A stretch of DNA of 6,230 nt from Agathobacter sp. GTDB lineage: Bacteria > Bacillota_A > Clostridia > Lachnospirales > Lachnospiraceae. The stretch lies in NCBI GenBank assembly GCA_017936725.1, contig JAGBEZ010000062.1:1-6230 (forward strand), given 5' to 3'. This document shows, piece after piece, positions 1 to 6,230 of this stretch. The first letter of the stretch is position 1. Every line of letters starts with the position of its first letter. The translations under genes were made by a program, and so were the position numbers. The notes below the pieces were generated by a model. That model worked only from the letters and a program-made list of their open reading frames with translations. It was not told where the DNA came from and searched no databases.

Positions 1-678
1 CTTCTTCTACGAGTGTATCCAGTTCCAACCCTGTCACTTCGTAGTCATCTCGAAGAGAAATATGTGATGCATTCATAAGTTCGCCAAACAATGTGATATC
101 CTGATTCTGTAATGCTTCCACCGCCTTCCGGGTTCTCTGATTTTCGTATACGGCATGTTTCGCCCTCTTCATGCGAATATCCGATTCTATATTATCTTTT
201 ACCGCTTCAAATTCCTCTTCGGTCAGCTCGCCAAGTGATTGAATATCCTTTACAGTCTGAATTTCTGCTAATGCCGTTTCACATTCCTTTCGTCTTTCAT
301 TGTATTTTGAGTCCCCAAGCCCACGCTTTTTATTGCTGCAGGAAATTATGATTTTGGCATTTTCTAGTTGGATTGGTCACATTGAAGCCAAACATATCTC
401 TAAGGATAAATCCCGTCAGCACTTCTACTGATGCAGAAGAAGAAAGCCCAGAAGCATTTGGAATATTCCCAAACAGTACGAGATCCATACCATATTCCAC
501 TGGCATCCCTTTTTCTCCAAATGCCCACATCACGCCCTTTGGATAATTAGTCCAATCCGCTTCTTTGCTCGGCACCAAATCCTCCAACGAAGACTCTATG
601 ATTCCTTTTTGCTCGAAATTCATCGAATAAAAACGAAGTTTTTTGTCTTTTCGCTTTCTTGCCAAACCATACAGCCCC
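1..678 (-). pseudogene. galK: Galactokinase remnant, N-terminally truncated, internally deleted and frameshifted
   Basis: Two galactokinase pieces lie in different minus-strand frames. The first (about 676 down to 372) begins with the family stretch LYGLARKR, continues through LRFYSMNF, and keeps the GHMP-kinase ATP-binding motif IPNASGLSSSASVE and then FGFNVTN. The second (about 370 to the window edge) resumes with QLENAKIIISCSN, KKRGLGDSKYNERRKECE and continues through MKRAKHAVYENQRT to LELDTLVEE, with no stop codon. Galactokinases carry about 50 residues between these pieces, including the conserved GxMDQ segment with the catalytic aspartate. Here that block is missing and the frame shifts, so the first piece runs into a TAA at 332-330. 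The N-terminal sugar-binding motif (GRxNLIGEHTDY type) is also absent, because homology stops next to the upstream gene's stop codon. The C-terminal end lies beyond base 1. A functional kinase cannot be made. Assembly error is possible, but two independent losses favour real decay. Confidence 0.93.
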
Positions 679-2046
679 CTATTTTTCTAGTTCATCTATG
701 ATACTCTGCGTTTCGTTATCATCAACACCGCTAATATAATACGTTTCCTTGTCCGTTTCTATCTTGATAAACAGATCATTTTGCGGATTTAGAAAGGTTT
801 CAAACATACCCTCACGATATATTTCATAGCGTCCACTTAGCACATGGTTCATGCCATTTCCAGAAACCTTTGTCATCTCTGGAAGATCTGTAAGAATCGT
901 ATAGTTTTCGATATCCTTCAATGGAATCTCATATTCCACACTCAAGTGCGTACAAACAATCGTGTCCTTTTCCACTTTGGAACTGATTGGAGTAAAATCA
1001 AGCATAATCATCCATACACAGGAAATTGGAATGATTAACAAACACAGTGCCGCCAAAATATACATTCCCTTTCCTGCGCCCGTCGCCATATTCACAGCCG
1101 TTCCTGTTCCCATACGATTTTCCACCATGAATCGGGTATCCTTTGGATTATAATACATAAGACCCCAATACCAATGCCTGTCATCATCTGTCGCATCACC
1201 TAAGGTTCGCTTACTTTCGTATGCCTGATTAATCACATAAAGTTTTTTCATAAACCAGATAACTAAAACAATAATCGCCACACAGTATATTCCACTGCCC
1301 CAAATAATCCACGATGCGCCATATTCTCTAAAATACATAGCCACCAAGATAGTCCCTGTAAATACTGTATTTATCCAAGCACAAATGAGCCAGAAATTCT
1401 TCCAGACCTGTTTCTTTGCCCTGGCATAATTCATATTTACATCCGTATCCTCGGATATGACACTTATCTTTAACTTATCCGTCCATATTGCAGACAAATA
1501 AAACAAAAAGGTACACAATCCAAAGGTCCAGACGCAAATGCGAAATGCTGCATATCCAGCTTCTTCAAATAAAACATGGGACAAAATGATACAAAGTACA
1601 CTTAATAGCATACATGGTAAAAAAACAAAGAATTTCACTCTTCGAGGAAGTGCTGCAATTTTTAAATCTGTGTAAGAAACCTTGTTTTCTGCATTCCATC
1701 CTCTTTTATCCTTTAAAATCCTTACCTGCTTATTTGCTTTCGCATACCAATACATTGGAAAAAAGCAAACAGCTAAAATCCAAACCATCCAAAAAGTAAA
1801 ACAAATCGACATATGTTTTATAAAAAATAGAGCAATAGGCATAATTGCAAAAGCAATCATCGTATTTTTCAAATTCTTACGGTATTCCGCGTCTATCGCT
1901 TCTATCTCTGGGTCCTTTTTCCACTCTCTGTTCAAAGTCGCACCAAAGCACCAACTATTTCTGTCCTTCGCATTGCGGAGCAAAAAATACATAATGAAAA
2001 GTAGCGGATAACAAGTTACTGAAAAAATTATATTGAAAACAATCAT
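679..2046 (-). CDS. Polytopic membrane protein with DUF5808-like segment and C-terminal PH-like domain
   Basis: A 455-residue protein with about eight hydrophobic segments: roughly 2-23, 62-78, 80-101, 139-159, 167-187, 217-238, 246-266 and 328-350. After the first segment, FGATLNREWKKDPEIEAI (34-51) and a nearby Tyr-Arg resemble the signature of the DUF1648/DUF5808 membrane-protein group. Residues 286-312, with DDDRHWYWGLMYYNPKD and RFMVENRMG, match the DUF5808 pattern. The last ~100 residues (351-455) form a soluble, beta-rich region resembling bacterial PH-like domains, probably cytoplasmic. The ATG overlaps the stop codon of the GntR gene (ATGA), and a strong AAGGAGG lies 7 bases upstream (2054-2060), so translation is coupled. 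Relatives often sit beside small GntR regulators, but their function is unknown; sensing or resisting membrane or cell-wall stress is only a guess. No terminator is visible after it, so transcripts probably run into the galK remnant. Existence is certain, function is not. Confidence 0.9.
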   Translation of the reverse strand: MIVFNIIFSVTCYPLLFIMYFLLRNAKDRNSWCFGATLNREWKKDPEIEAIDAEYRKNLKNTMIAFAIMPIALFFIKHMSICFTFWMVWILAVCFFPMYWYAKANKQVRILKDKRGWNAENKVSYTDLKIAALPRRVKFFVFLPCMLLSVLCIILSHVLFEEAGYAAFRICVWTFGLCTFLFYLSAIWTDKLKISVISEDTDVNMNYARAKKQVWKNFWLICAWINTVFTGTILVAMYFREYGASWIIWGSGIYCVAIIVLVIWFMKKLYVINQAYESKRTLGDATDDDRHWYWGLMYYNPKDTRFMVENRMGTGTAVNMATGAGKGMYILAALCLLIIPISCVWMIMLDFTPISSKVEKDTIVCTHLSVEYEIPLKDIENYTILTDLPEMTKVSGNGMNHVLSGRYEIYREGMFETFLNPQNDLFIKIETDKETYYISGVDDNETQSIIDELEK

Positions 2047-2417
2047 CTTTTTCCCTCCTTAAAAAACTCTTTACAAATTTTCTGGAATTCTTCTTCGCTG
2101 ATTCCTCGTATCTTCGCTTCCGAAATCACTCTCTGCAGCATCTCTTTCGACTCCTTAGGAAGTTCTGCCGAAAAGTCTAGTCTCTCTCGTACCTTTGCCC
2201 CATTTCGCCTATCTGTATAGATATACCCCTCTGCTTTAAGCATTTGGTATGCCTTGTTGACAGTCATAGAATTGACACCCATTTCCTCTGCCAACCCACG
2301 AACCGTTGGAAGCTGCTCTCCAGGCGCGAGCCTCCCATCGGAAATACCGAGCACAATTTGATTTCGTATCTGTATATAAATTGGAATATCGGAATACTCG
2401 TTAATCGCAATAATCAT
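2043..2417 (-). CDS. GntR-family transcriptional regulator, YtrA subfamily
   Basis: A 124-residue DNA-binding protein. An N-terminal winged helix-turn-helix of GntR type covers residues 12-76: PIYIQIRNQIVLGI, then GRLAPGEQLPTVRGLAEEMG, the recognition region VNSMTVNKAYQML and the wing EGYIYTDRRNGAKV. Only about 45 mostly helical residues follow, which is the short dimerisation tail of the YtrA subfamily rather than a large ligand-binding domain. The frame is open upstream to 2510, but the ATG at 2417 is chosen because family homology starts there, AAGGAAG lies 8 bases upstream (2426-2432), and the promoter -10 and -35 boxes lie inside the longer frame. It is the first gene of an operon with the membrane protein downstream (4-base overlap). 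YtrA-type proteins are usually repressors of their own operon, often one responding to cell-wall-active antibiotics. Here there is no ABC transporter gene, only the membrane protein. Confidence 0.95.
   Translation of the reverse strand: MIIAINEYSDIPIYIQIRNQIVLGISDGRLAPGEQLPTVRGLAEEMGVNSMTVNKAYQMLKAEGYIYTDRRNGAKVRERLDFSAELPKESKEMLQRVISEAKIRGISEEEFQKICKEFFKEGKR
2054..2060 (-). promoter_or_regulatory. Ribosome binding site of the DUF5808-like membrane protein gene
   Basis: AAGGAGG, 7 bases before the ATG at 2046, inside the last codons of the GntR gene. It is a near-perfect anti-16S match, so the membrane protein can be translated efficiently as well as by coupling through the ATGA overlap. Confidence 0.85.
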
Positions 2418-2425
2418 AATATCAT

Positions 2426-2432
2426 CTTCCTT
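2426..2432 (-). promoter_or_regulatory. Ribosome binding site that fixes the GntR start
   Basis: AAGGAAG with an 8-base spacer to the ATG at 2417. It lies downstream of the predicted transcription start (about 2439), which gives a leader of only about 22 bases. It decides in favour of the 124-residue protein over an N-terminally extended reading. Confidence 0.8.
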
Positions 2433-2433
2433 T

Positions 2434-2458
2434 TTTGTATTATATATTATAATACAAA
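2434..2458. promoter_or_regulatory. Perfect inverted repeat, probable GntR (YtrA-type) operator
   Basis: An 11-base arm TTTGTATTATA (2434-2444), a 3-base centre (2445-2447) and the exact reverse complement TATAATACAAA (2448-2458). The repeat fully contains the TATAAT -10 box of the operon promoter, so a dimer bound here would block RNA polymerase. Its position right in front of a YtrA-type gene is the usual arrangement for autorepression. The predicted transcript starts at about 2439, so the full hairpin is not in the RNA and the symmetry is best explained as a protein-binding site. Binding by this regulator is inferred. Confidence 0.8.
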
Positions 2459-2474
2459 GTATACATATCGTCAA
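2446..2474 (-). promoter_or_regulatory. Sigma-A promoter of the GntR/membrane-protein operon
   Basis: On the minus strand, -35 TTGACG (2469-2474), a 17-base spacer and -10 TATAAT (2446-2451). This is one mismatch from full consensus with ideal spacing. Initiation would fall near 2439, just before the ribosome binding site. A promoter this strong would be expected to be held in check, which fits the overlapping inverted repeat. Confidence 0.88.
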
Positions 2475-2500
2475 CAAACTTCCCTTATAAATATCTTTCA

Positions 2501-2547
2501 TAAAAAACACAAAAATACCAAGTCACGGAATTTTCCATGACCTGGTA
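2501..2547 (-). terminator. Rho-independent terminator after holA
   Basis: Six bases past the holA stop, arms 2533-2547 and 2516-2530 form a stem of about 13-15 bp with two G-U pairs and a small A/U loop. It is followed on the minus strand by the U-rich run ATTTTTGTGTTTTTTA (2516-2501). The opposite strand has no T-run after the stem, so it works only for leftward transcription. It separates the GerMN-comEC-holA unit from the GntR operon. Confidence 0.9.
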
Positions 2548-2552
2548 CCTTA

Positions 2553-3533
2553 TCATCCCTTACTATATTGAACGATAAATAACTCTACCGCCATCTGGTC
2601 GTGCATCTTTCCTGTTTTTACGGCTTCTTCATAGGATACGCCATCTTCGATTGCCTGCTTGATTTGCTCCAACGAAAAGGCTTTCGCCTGTCCCTGATAT
2701 TTTCGCACTGCCCACTCTGGACAGCCTGCTTTGGCTGCAATCTCCTTATTTCCAAATCCCTGATTTCCCATTACCTTAACGGTAAGCAAAATCTGAAACT
2801 GTCTGGTTATCAAGAATAGGATACGCATTGGTGCTTCTTTTAACGCCAACAAATCATAGTACAAATCCATCGCCTGCTTTTGTCTATGACTTGCAATTGC
2901 ATCTACCATTTCAAACACCTTGTTATTTATCTGCTCTGTCGTAATTGCATCCACGTCCTCTACTTCGATAACATCTTTGTCCATCGTGTAGCAAAGCAGT
3001 TTTTCCAGCTCTTTTTCGATATTCTGCATATCCGTTCCGGTCTTTGCAATAAAACTCTGGTAAGCTGCCTGTGTAATGTTCTTTCCTTCTTTTCCAATAC
3101 GACTGCCAATCCATTTCATCAAGGTCTCGTCTGTCTGTGTCCCAAACTCAATCGCATTTCCACATTTCCCTACTGCCTTAAAGAGTTTGGAGCGCTTATC
3201 TACTTCCTCTTCCACAAAGATAAAATAGGTCGTCTCTGGCAAATCTGCCAAATATTCGCCTAGTTCATCGCCGCCTTTTTTAAAGAGTTTGCTTCCCTCC
3301 ACGAGAATGACTCTCTTATCCGCAAAAAATGGAAGTGTTTCCGCCAAATCGATGATTTCTTTCACATTGATATCTTCGCCCTCAAATCCCGAAAAATTCA
3401 TCGTATCATCTGGACTTATCAACGCACGCTTTAATTTGTCGCGGTATTGCCTAATCAGGTAACGCTCTTCTCCATATAAAAGATATACTTTTTTAAATTC
3501 TTGTCGTTTAATGTCATTGTCTATTGTTTTCAT
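2553..3533 (-). CDS. holA: DNA polymerase III subunit delta
   Basis: A 326-residue clamp-loader delta subunit, which opens the beta sliding clamp during chromosome replication as part of the delta-tau/gamma-delta' complex. The N-terminal nucleotide-fold-like domain shows the family opening FKKVYLLYGEERYLI (13-27), LPFFADKRVILVEG (67-80) and KRSKLFKAV (113-121). The linker region has the typical DMQNIEKELEKLL (168-180). The C-terminal collar domain includes KVFEMVDAIASHR (205-217), LLALKEAP (228-235) and the closing KTGKMHDQMAVELFIV (306-321). Length is normal for the Firmicutes form. The ATG lies 4 bases after the comEC stop with no convincing Shine-Dalgarno sequence, so translation probably depends on ribosomes finishing comEC. 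The start is supported by the normal N-terminal length. It is the last gene of its unit, followed directly by a terminator. Confidence 0.97.
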   Translation of the reverse strand: MKTIDNDIKRQEFKKVYLLYGEERYLIRQYRDKLKRALISPDDTMNFSGFEGEDINVKEIIDLAETLPFFADKRVILVEGSKLFKKGGDELGEYLADLPETTYFIFVEEEVDKRSKLFKAVGKCGNAIEFGTQTDETLMKWIGSRIGKEGKNITQAAYQSFIAKTGTDMQNIEKELEKLLCYTMDKDVIEVEDVDAITTEQINNKVFEMVDAIASHRQKQAMDLYYDLLALKEAPMRILFLITRQFQILLTVKVMGNQGFGNKEIAAKAGCPEWAVRKYQGQAKAFSLEQIKQAIEDGVSYEEAVKTGKMHDQMAVELFIVQYSKG

Positions 3534-3537
3534 AGGT

Positions 3538-5832
3538 TTATTGTATCAAAGGAAAGCAAATCTGTCCATTCTTCATCGTGTAAAAAATCTCTGCTCCACA
3601 CGCTTCCATGCGTGCAATTGCTTTGGCACCTGGATGGCCATAAATATTGTTCTGTCCACACGATACTACAATATATTCTGGACGTGTAACTTCAAACCAA
3701 AGTTCTCCATTCGAATAATTGGAACCATGATGATTGGCTTTGACCAAATCCACATCACATAAGACTCCACTTTCACATAAAGCCATCTCCGCCTCGGTAG
3801 AAATGTCACCTGCGAAAAGTGCTCGAAATAACAAGCCGTCATTTTGTTTGTGTTCCAGAAGCAGTACCAGTGAGTTATCATTTCTATCCTCAGAATTCGG
3901 CGCATCCTTTTCCGTAGGCGGTCCTACACAGGTAAACTTCATATTCTCTGAACAAACTTTATCCCCCACATCCATATATATAATTTTTGCTCCATAATCT
4001 CTGGCTGCGTATACTAAATTATTGTAGGAATCATCATTTGAACAGAGTTCATATAACACTATATGTTCTATTTTGTAGCCATTTTCTATAATTTCATATA
4101 ATCCCGACACATGATCACTATCTGCATGCGAAACGAACCAATAATCAATAGACTTCACTCCTTTGGATTTTAAAAATGGCAAAATACGATTCTCCCCGAC
4201 CTTATTTACACTGGAACTTCCGCCATCAATAAAATACGTGCTTCCATCTCCAGCGCTAATATAGATACCATCTCCCTGCCCTACATCAAGAAAGGAGATT
4301 TCAAACGCTTTTGCTTTTGGCCAAAAGATACACAGCGAGCAAGCGAGTAGGATTCCTCCCAAGATCAACTTCTTGCTTATCGTTTCTTTTTTCTTTGAAC
4401 TGTTTCCCACATATTTCCCTTGCCTATGCCGCAGCAGATAAACCCCGCCAAACAACAGTACATAATATAGTACCACCTGCCAAACTTCAGGCTTCCCACA
4501 TATCACACCTGCCCACGGAAGTTTGGAAACGGTCCTACAAACCCATTCATAAAATGCTAAGAGCCATTCGCACGGTTGGAGCACTATCGTAACAAACTCA
4601 GACGGCAACCAACAGCCCAATATTCCTCCAATAACCGCTAGGCAAAATATCGGCGTTAACATAGGAAGCACCACGAAATTTACCAATGGAGAATACAGTG
4701 GGATTTCAAAATAAGAAAGTGCAGTCACCGGAAGCGTTGTCACTGTGATTCCTATTGTTTTAGGAATCGTCTTTCCTACAAGCCCCACCCCTAACAATGC
4801 TGTCACTGAAAACCAAAAGCCACTGTTTTCTATCAGAAATGGATTTTCCCAAAGCAAAAACAAGACCATTCCTGCCAATGCATTCAGCATATCATAGCTT
4901 CTTCCTATCCACTGCGCAAGGAAAAACAGTAGCATCATCCCCACTGCACGCAAAGTAGACGTACTGCTTCCCACCATCACACAGTAGAAAACCAGTAAAA
5001 TACCACAGCATATTCCTGCTATGCCAAATCCAATTCCTCCACGCCGCAAAATCCGATATATGCCTCGTCCCAAAATCGACACGTGCAAACCCGAAATTGC
5101 CAGAATATGTGAAATTCCTCCAAAGAGAAACAAATCCTTTAACCCCTCATCTAGATTGATTTTATCTCCTAATACCATCGCCTGGTAAAAACCAGCCGCT
5201 TTTTTGGAAAGACAATTCTCATAAACACAGTTTATTTTTTCTTTAAAGCGAAGCAAAAACGAATTCCATGCACTACGGCCTCTCCCTAGACTCGTGCTTG
5301 TTTCCTCGTCCACCGCGAAATCAATTTTCAGGCTCTGATAATAAGTCTCTGAATCAAAATTGCCTTCATTTCTTGCTTTCGAAAGCATATTTACTTTTCC
5401 TGTTATTTTGTGAATTTGACCAATTTGAAAGTGGTCCTTTGATGTATACACCATGATATCGTTGCATGGCAACGTGCCATCATTGAACTTGATGTAACAA
5501 TCAGATAGAATCCCACGATATCCATAATCCGCAGGTTCCATTTTGATAAGTTCTCCCCAGACGGTTACCGGATTCCCGTCCACTAATTTTGACATATATG
5601 CCCCACGAAATGCTTCTTCCTGCTGCATATGAAAGATTCCTAGAAGAAACGCAGAAAGGAGAAGAATACTCCTTCCCGCTGTTTGTAAATATCTCTTCGT
5701 ACGCCTACCATAATACCCTTCTCGAAAAACCAGCAAAGTTCCTACCACTGGCATAATTTTCAGGGAATATTTCTGATAGACCAATCCTGCCAAAAAGACG
5801 CATGCTATAAGCATAAGCGGTCTTTTTCTCAT
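3538..5832 (-). CDS. comEC: ComEC/Rec2 DNA internalisation channel protein
   Basis: A 764-residue membrane protein that carries single-stranded DNA across the cytoplasmic membrane in natural transformation. Three parts are visible. An N-terminal segment (1-70, hydrophobic stretches) leads to an extracytoplasmic OB-like loop (about 85-180). The competence domain (about 210-475) has many membrane helices and the family motif GGISHILAISGLHVSIL (238-254), then STLRAVGMM (292-300). The C-terminal metallo-beta-lactamase domain (about 509-764) has LDVGQGDG (515-522), DGG (536-538), the metal-binding HADSDH (569-574), DNSLVL, FAGD (673-676) and KANHHGSNYS (698-707). All expected active-site motifs are present, so this domain is probably an intact nuclease-like hydrolase. 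Start: ATG 1 base after the upstream stop, with AGAGGA 5 bases before it (5838-5843). No other competence genes are in the window, so transformability cannot be judged. Confidence 0.97.
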   Translation of the reverse strand: MRKRPLMLIACVFLAGLVYQKYSLKIMPVVGTLLVFREGYYGRRTKRYLQTAGRSILLLSAFLLGIFHMQQEEAFRGAYMSKLVDGNPVTVWGELIKMEPADYGYRGILSDCYIKFNDGTLPCNDIMVYTSKDHFQIGQIHKITGKVNMLSKARNEGNFDSETYYQSLKIDFAVDEETSTSLGRGRSAWNSFLLRFKEKINCVYENCLSKKAAGFYQAMVLGDKINLDEGLKDLFLFGGISHILAISGLHVSILGRGIYRILRRGGIGFGIAGICCGILLVFYCVMVGSSTSTLRAVGMMLLFFLAQWIGRSYDMLNALAGMVLFLLWENPFLIENSGFWFSVTALLGVGLVGKTIPKTIGITVTTLPVTALSYFEIPLYSPLVNFVVLPMLTPIFCLAVIGGILGCWLPSEFVTIVLQPCEWLLAFYEWVCRTVSKLPWAGVICGKPEVWQVVLYYVLLFGGVYLLRHRQGKYVGNSSKKKETISKKLILGGILLACSLCIFWPKAKAFEISFLDVGQGDGIYISAGDGSTYFIDGGSSSVNKVGENRILPFLKSKGVKSIDYWFVSHADSDHVSGLYEIIENGYKIEHIVLYELCSNDDSYNNLVYAARDYGAKIIYMDVGDKVCSENMKFTCVGPPTEKDAPNSEDRNDNSLVLLLEHKQNDGLLFRALFAGDISTEAEMALCESGVLCDVDLVKANHHGSNYSNGELWFEVTRPEYIVVSCGQNNIYGHPGAKAIARMEACGAEIFYTMKNGQICFPLIQ

Positions 5833-5833
5833 T

Positions 5834-6230
5834 TTAATCCTCTTTTACATATTTCATGTCACGTTCATACATCTTTGACAAATCATAGGTATAGCGCAAC
5901 TTTCCTTCGGTACTACCATTTATGGAAATCTGAACTTTCGTCACTCCTTGCAGTTCCGTAAGCGAATTGACGATAGAATATAATACTATTTCTTCATTCA
6001 CCTCGGCATTCTGTGCTTTAAAGGAATCACTCATATTTACATAACAAACTCCATCTACCACCGATGCCGTAATAATATTTGAACCAGAAGGCACGGTCGA
6101 TAACGAATTTGAGCGCTTCGGTCCTTCAATAAGTTGTTCCATAACCAACTTTTCCATGGAAACATTGGTACTATAATGTACATTTCTGGTTTCTTTGACC
6201 AGTTCTGTACCATCCTTACTTGCAAAATAC
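5834..6230 (-). CDS. GerMN-domain protein, C-terminal part (5' end outside window)
   Basis: The frame is open from the window edge to a TAA at 5836-5834, giving 131 visible residues. It begins YFASKDGTELVKETRNVHYS and runs into MEKLVMEQLIEGP, then STVPSGSNIITASVVDGVCYVNMSDSF and the closing VNSLTELQGVTKVQISINGS. This order (a strand pair, the LxEGP helix, the dG.v.VnmS core and a tail with kV.i.vnG) is the GerMN fold known from the spore-germination protein GerM and from lipoproteins such as LpqB, usually extracytoplasmic. An internal ATG at 6157 is not the start, because clear domain homology continues upstream of it. A signal peptide or second GerMN copy would lie outside the window. Its stop is separated from the comEC ATG by one base, so the two are probably co-transcribed. 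A role in spore germination is possible but not shown. Confidence 0.9.
   Translation of the reverse strand, partial: YFASKDGTELVKETRNVHYSTNVSMEKLVMEQLIEGPKRSNSLSTVPSGSNIITASVVDGVCYVNMSDSFKAQNAEVNEEIVLYSIVNSLTELQGVTKVQISINGSTEGKLRYTYDLSKMYERDMKYVKED

Noticed and set aside
620..670. ATG at 670 with AGGGGG upstream, giving a 16-residue peptide
   Set aside because: It is out of frame with galK, very short, and its composition reflects the galK sequence read in another frame.
300..700. Insertion sequence or attachment site responsible for the galK breakpoints
   Set aside because: No transposase fragment, terminal inverted repeat or target duplication could be recognised at either junction.
2434..2458. 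Inverted repeat as an intrinsic terminator or RNA switch
   Set aside because: It is almost pure A/T, overlaps the -10 box, and lies mostly upstream of the predicted transcription start, so it would not fold in the operon's RNA.
2459..2464. GTATAC palindrome in the promoter spacer as a second operator half-site
   Set aside because: A 6-base symmetry in an AT-rich spacer is expected by chance and is not related in sequence to the 11-base arms.
2923..3114. 63-codon minus-strand frame inside holA
   Set aside because: It is an out-of-frame shadow of the intact holA reading frame.
3666..3905. 79-codon minus-strand frame inside comEC
   Set aside because: It is an out-of-frame shadow of the metallo-beta-lactamase domain. 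The main frame is continuous there, so it is not a frameshift.
1..6230. Many open frames of 60-130 codons on the plus strand
   Set aside because: All lie opposite well-supported minus-strand genes, none resembles a known family, and none has a convincing ribosome binding site and promoter.

Overview
The window is a low-GC, minus-strand-coded stretch that looks like a Bacillota chromosome. It most likely comes from a Clostridia/Lachnospiraceae-type organism. The evidence is a GerMN - comEC - holA block typical of Firmicutes, a sigma-A promoter with a near-perfect consensus, AGGAGG-type ribosome binding sites, and the sequence character of the galactokinase and DUF5808-type proteins. The genus assignment is inference. 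All genes read right to left.

Layout in the direction of transcription (right to left): the 3' end of a GerMN-domain gene (5834-6230, start outside the window); comEC (3538-5832), the DNA-uptake channel with a C-terminal metallo-beta-lactamase domain; and holA (2553-3533), the DNA polymerase III delta clamp-loader subunit. These three are separated by 1 and 4 bases and look like one transcription unit, closed by a strong intrinsic terminator at 2501-2547. A separate two-gene operon follows. It has a textbook promoter (TTGACG, 17 bp, TATAAT) whose -10 box sits inside a perfect 11+3+11 bp inverted repeat. It encodes a 124-residue YtrA-type GntR repressor (2043-2417) and a 455-residue polytopic membrane protein with a DUF5808-like segment and a C-terminal PH-like domain (679-2046), overlapping as ATGA. 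The repressor very probably regulates its own operon.

The last 678 bases are a broken galactokinase gene (galK). It lacks its N-terminal part, has an internal deletion of roughly 50 codons that removes the catalytic-aspartate region, and changes frame at that deletion. Recognisable galK homology begins within a few bases of the stop codon of the membrane-protein gene, so this boundary looks like a recombination breakpoint.

The right part is housekeeping and competence machinery. The part most worth attention is the self-regulated GntR/membrane-protein pair, whose function is unknown, and its abutment to the decayed galK. I found no RNA genes, CRISPR arrays or insertion sequences, and no gene on the plus strand that I would defend.
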